Of a stretch of DNA of 64,000 nt, positions 62,334-64,000 are shown in pieces. The DNA is from Sphingobacterium puteale (GTDB lineage Bacteria > Bacteroidota > Bacteroidia > Sphingobacteriales > Sphingobacteriaceae). The DNA is taken from NCBI RefSeq assembly GCF_003627955.1, contig NZ_RBWS01000001.1, positions 186,001 to 250,000 on the forward strand. The letters run 5' to 3'. A program made the position numbers and the translations under genes. The stretch's first letter is position 1. Each line of letters opens with the position of its first letter. The notes beneath the pieces were generated by a model, which searched no databases, was not told the origin of the DNA, and saw nothing but the letters and a program-made list of their open reading frames with translations.

Positions 62334-63758
62334 CTACTCTGTTCTAAAAGGCAATGCCGGTAATCCTTCTATATTAAAAAAATTGGGACGAGCTGTTTCA
62401 TTCCAGCCAAAGCGGACCTGTTTTGGTGATTTTATCGATGCTGCGGATACAATCACTTGATTGCCATCGATCTTCGCTTCAGCAGGTACAAATTTGCCGT
62501 CCTGCCCTGCGATCTCAAACCAGGTCAATTGATCCCCTTTACACTGTAATCCGCTGCCAACATGCTTAAAATTCAAAATAATGTGATCTTTTACGATCTT
62601 TTTGCTTTTATATTGCGGTCCCGAAAAAACAGTATTTTTCAGGCCATAGTCAAAAGCCAGGGGCCACAGTGCCAAACGACGCCCCACTTCCCATTTATAG
62701 GAGGGGTGTATGTCAGAAAGATCGTCGACCAAATCAGTGACTACAGCCATTCCCGAATTTTTAATATCCATACATTTTGTCTGGATCTCCCAGAACCAAG
62801 GCAATGCCTCTGCAGTGTGTTTTGTTTTGTCATTCCTTTTACTATAATAATAAGGTGCAATCTGAACATAGTAAAATGGCATATTTTTATCCTGCCAGAC
62901 ACGACGCCAAGTGTCGATCAGCAATTTTTGTTTTGCATAGTAACGTGCATCCTCAAACATAAGATTGCTTTCACCCTGATACCAGATGAAGCCTTTCATG
63001 GCGAAAGGTGCCAATGGACGGATCATCGCTTCATACATTTCTCCGGCGACGGTATTTTCAATTTTGGTTTCACCATTTTGCATCTCCTGCTTAAAGAGAC
63101 CGGAGTTTTGATAGGCCTCCAAGGGTGTCCATGGCTCTATTCTACTGCCGCCCCAGGATGAACTAATTAAACCCACAGGAACATTCAGCTGTTGTTGTAG
63201 TGTCTTTCCAAAGAAATAACCCGGAGCGGAAAACTGGCCAAGTGAGTTTGGGCCTGCAATTTGCCATCCGTTAGTTTCCACATCCCCCAGAGGCCCTTTC
63301 TTTTTGGCAACAAGGAATAAGCGAATTTTTGGATTTTCAGGTTGGTGCAACTCCTCCTTCGCTAGATCAATTCCAGTAGCAGGCTGCTTATACCCCTTAC
63401 GTAATTGCATCGTATACTCCATATTGGACTGTCCCGAACATAGCCAAACTTCACCCACAACAACATTTTTCAGCAAAATTGTATTATCTCCCTTTACTTC
63501 CATAGTAAATGCATCGAAACTTGCTTTTTGAGCAGTAAAGGTAACACTCCATGCTCCTTTTTGATCGGCCACTGTTTTTCTTGTCAAACCTTTCAATCTG
63601 ACTTCAATCTTCTCCTGAGGATCTGCATGTCCCCATACCACCACTGGTTTTCCTTGCTGAAGTACCATATTCGATCCAAAAACATGTGGTAATGTGACTT
63701 TAGCCTGTGTGCTGAACGCAATACCTGCCAAAATAAAGGAAAAGAGGATTTTCTTCAT
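62334..63758 (-). CDS. Sialate O-acetylesterase-family SGNH esterase
   Basis: 474 residues with a Sec signal ending STQAK. FGSNMVLQQGKPVVVWGHADP is the family opening, WLCSGQSNMEYTM carries the nucleophile S111, LISSSWGGSRIEPWTP and GFIWYQGESN are further blocks, and DLSDIHPSYKWEVGRRLA supplies the D-x-H pair. Family members de-acetylate various sugars, not only sialic acid. Next to pectin genes a role on acetylated pectin or hemicellulose is plausible. Monocistronic as far as the window shows; 242 bp upstream are non-coding. Confidence 0.9.
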   Translation of the reverse strand: MKKILFSFILAGIAFSTQAKVTLPHVFGSNMVLQQGKPVVVWGHADPQEKIEVRLKGLTRKTVADQKGAWSVTFTAQKASFDAFTMEVKGDNTILLKNVVVGEVWLCSGQSNMEYTMQLRKGYKQPATGIDLAKEELHQPENPKIRLFLVAKKKGPLGDVETNGWQIAGPNSLGQFSAPGYFFGKTLQQQLNVPVGLISSSWGGSRIEPWTPLEAYQNSGLFKQEMQNGETKIENTVAGEMYEAMIRPLAPFAMKGFIWYQGESNLMFEDARYYAKQKLLIDTWRRVWQDKNMPFYYVQIAPYYYSKRNDKTKHTAEALPWFWEIQTKCMDIKNSGMAVVTDLVDDLSDIHPSYKWEVGRRLALWPLAFDYGLKNTVFSGPQYKSKKIVKDHIILNFKHVGSGLQCKGDQLTWFEIAGQDGKFVPAEAKIDGNQVIVSAASIKSPKQVRFGWNETARPNFFNIEGLPALPFRTE

Positions 63759-64000
63759 GCTATTTTAATTGAATTGTCTATTCTTAAAACCAAGAGAAAC
63801 GTTCAATCAGAGGCTTGGCATAGGACAAGAACCGTCATGACTATCCCTTAAATAATATTTATCTATGTCTGCGTATATTCGGATTCAGTGCCGAACTCAT
63901 GCAATGAAATTAAGCATCTATTTATCGATATGCAACCTGTACTTCACTGTTTCACCCTATAGCGTAATACGATAGCCTGTCGATAATCAACAAGGCTATC
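63759..64000. other. 242-bp non-coding right end with hairpin at the edge
   Basis: No gene is seen. A degenerate TAGGACA lies at 63821-63827. GATAGCCT (63971-63978) and AGGCTATC (63993-64000) form an 8-bp stem that ends exactly at the window edge; whether a T-run follows cannot be seen. Confidence 0.4.

Noticed and set aside
62334..63758. Sialic-acid catabolism function
   Set aside because: The family name is historical; no sialidase, lyase or NanE/NanK-like gene is in the window, and the context is plant polysaccharide breakdown.

Overview
The window is a Bacteroidota chromosome segment devoted almost entirely to degradation of plant pectin. Four complete SusC/SusD pairs, many Sec or lipoprotein-type exported enzymes, a FecI/FecR-type sigma and anti-sigma pair next to a SusC with an STN domain, and weak Shine-Dalgarno signals all point to this phylum. 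Overall base composition and gene style suggest Sphingobacteriaceae (Sphingobacterium-like); the genus is an inference. All genes but one lie on the minus strand, so biological order runs from right to left.

Layout by coordinate. 1-11.9 kb: homogalacturonan unit with SusC, SusD, a DUF5123-like lipoprotein, pectate lyase PL1, pectin methylesterase CE8 and a second PL1, then the start of another SusC that runs off the left edge. 12.3-22.0 kb: enzyme operon with a beta-propeller glycosidase, GH28, a DUF4450 protein, an unassigned (alpha/alpha)6 glycosidase-like protein and GH105. 22.2-27.5 kb and 27.8-32.6 kb: two stand-alone SusC/SusD pairs, each closed by an intrinsic terminator. 32.7-46.6 kb: rhamnogalacturonan-I operon with GH28, PL11, two CE12 esterases, a sulfatase, GH105, GH2, L-rhamnose mutarotase and GH106. 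47.5-48.9 kb: the only plus-strand gene, a GH28. 49.0-51.9 kb: GH2 beta-galactosidase-like enzyme. 52.0-61.9 kb: an apparently separate system of ECF sigma factor, FecR, STN-SusC, SusD, zinc metalloprotease and DUF3347 lipoprotein. 62.3-63.8 kb: sialate-O-acetylesterase-family enzyme.

Working model. CE8 and CE12 remove methyl and acetyl groups. PL1, PL11 and GH28 cut the homogalacturonan and RG-I backbones. SusC/D complexes import oligosaccharides. GH105, GH106, GH2 and the unassigned glycosidases then trim unsaturated uronates, rhamnose and galactose in the periplasm, and RhaM interconverts rhamnose anomers.

Non-coding signals recur. Upstream of several pectin transcription units there is a direct repeat of (C/T)NTCCTG with an exact 10-bp period. 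At three of these it lies beside a LacI-type near-palindrome, TGCAACCGRTTGCA. No gene for a matching regulator (hybrid two-component, AraC or LacI type) is in the window. The 0.92-kb gap between the divergent GH28 genes holds a striking element: TTCG every 11 bp eight times, then CGAA in an 11-bp phase. Seven convincing hairpins look like intrinsic terminators.
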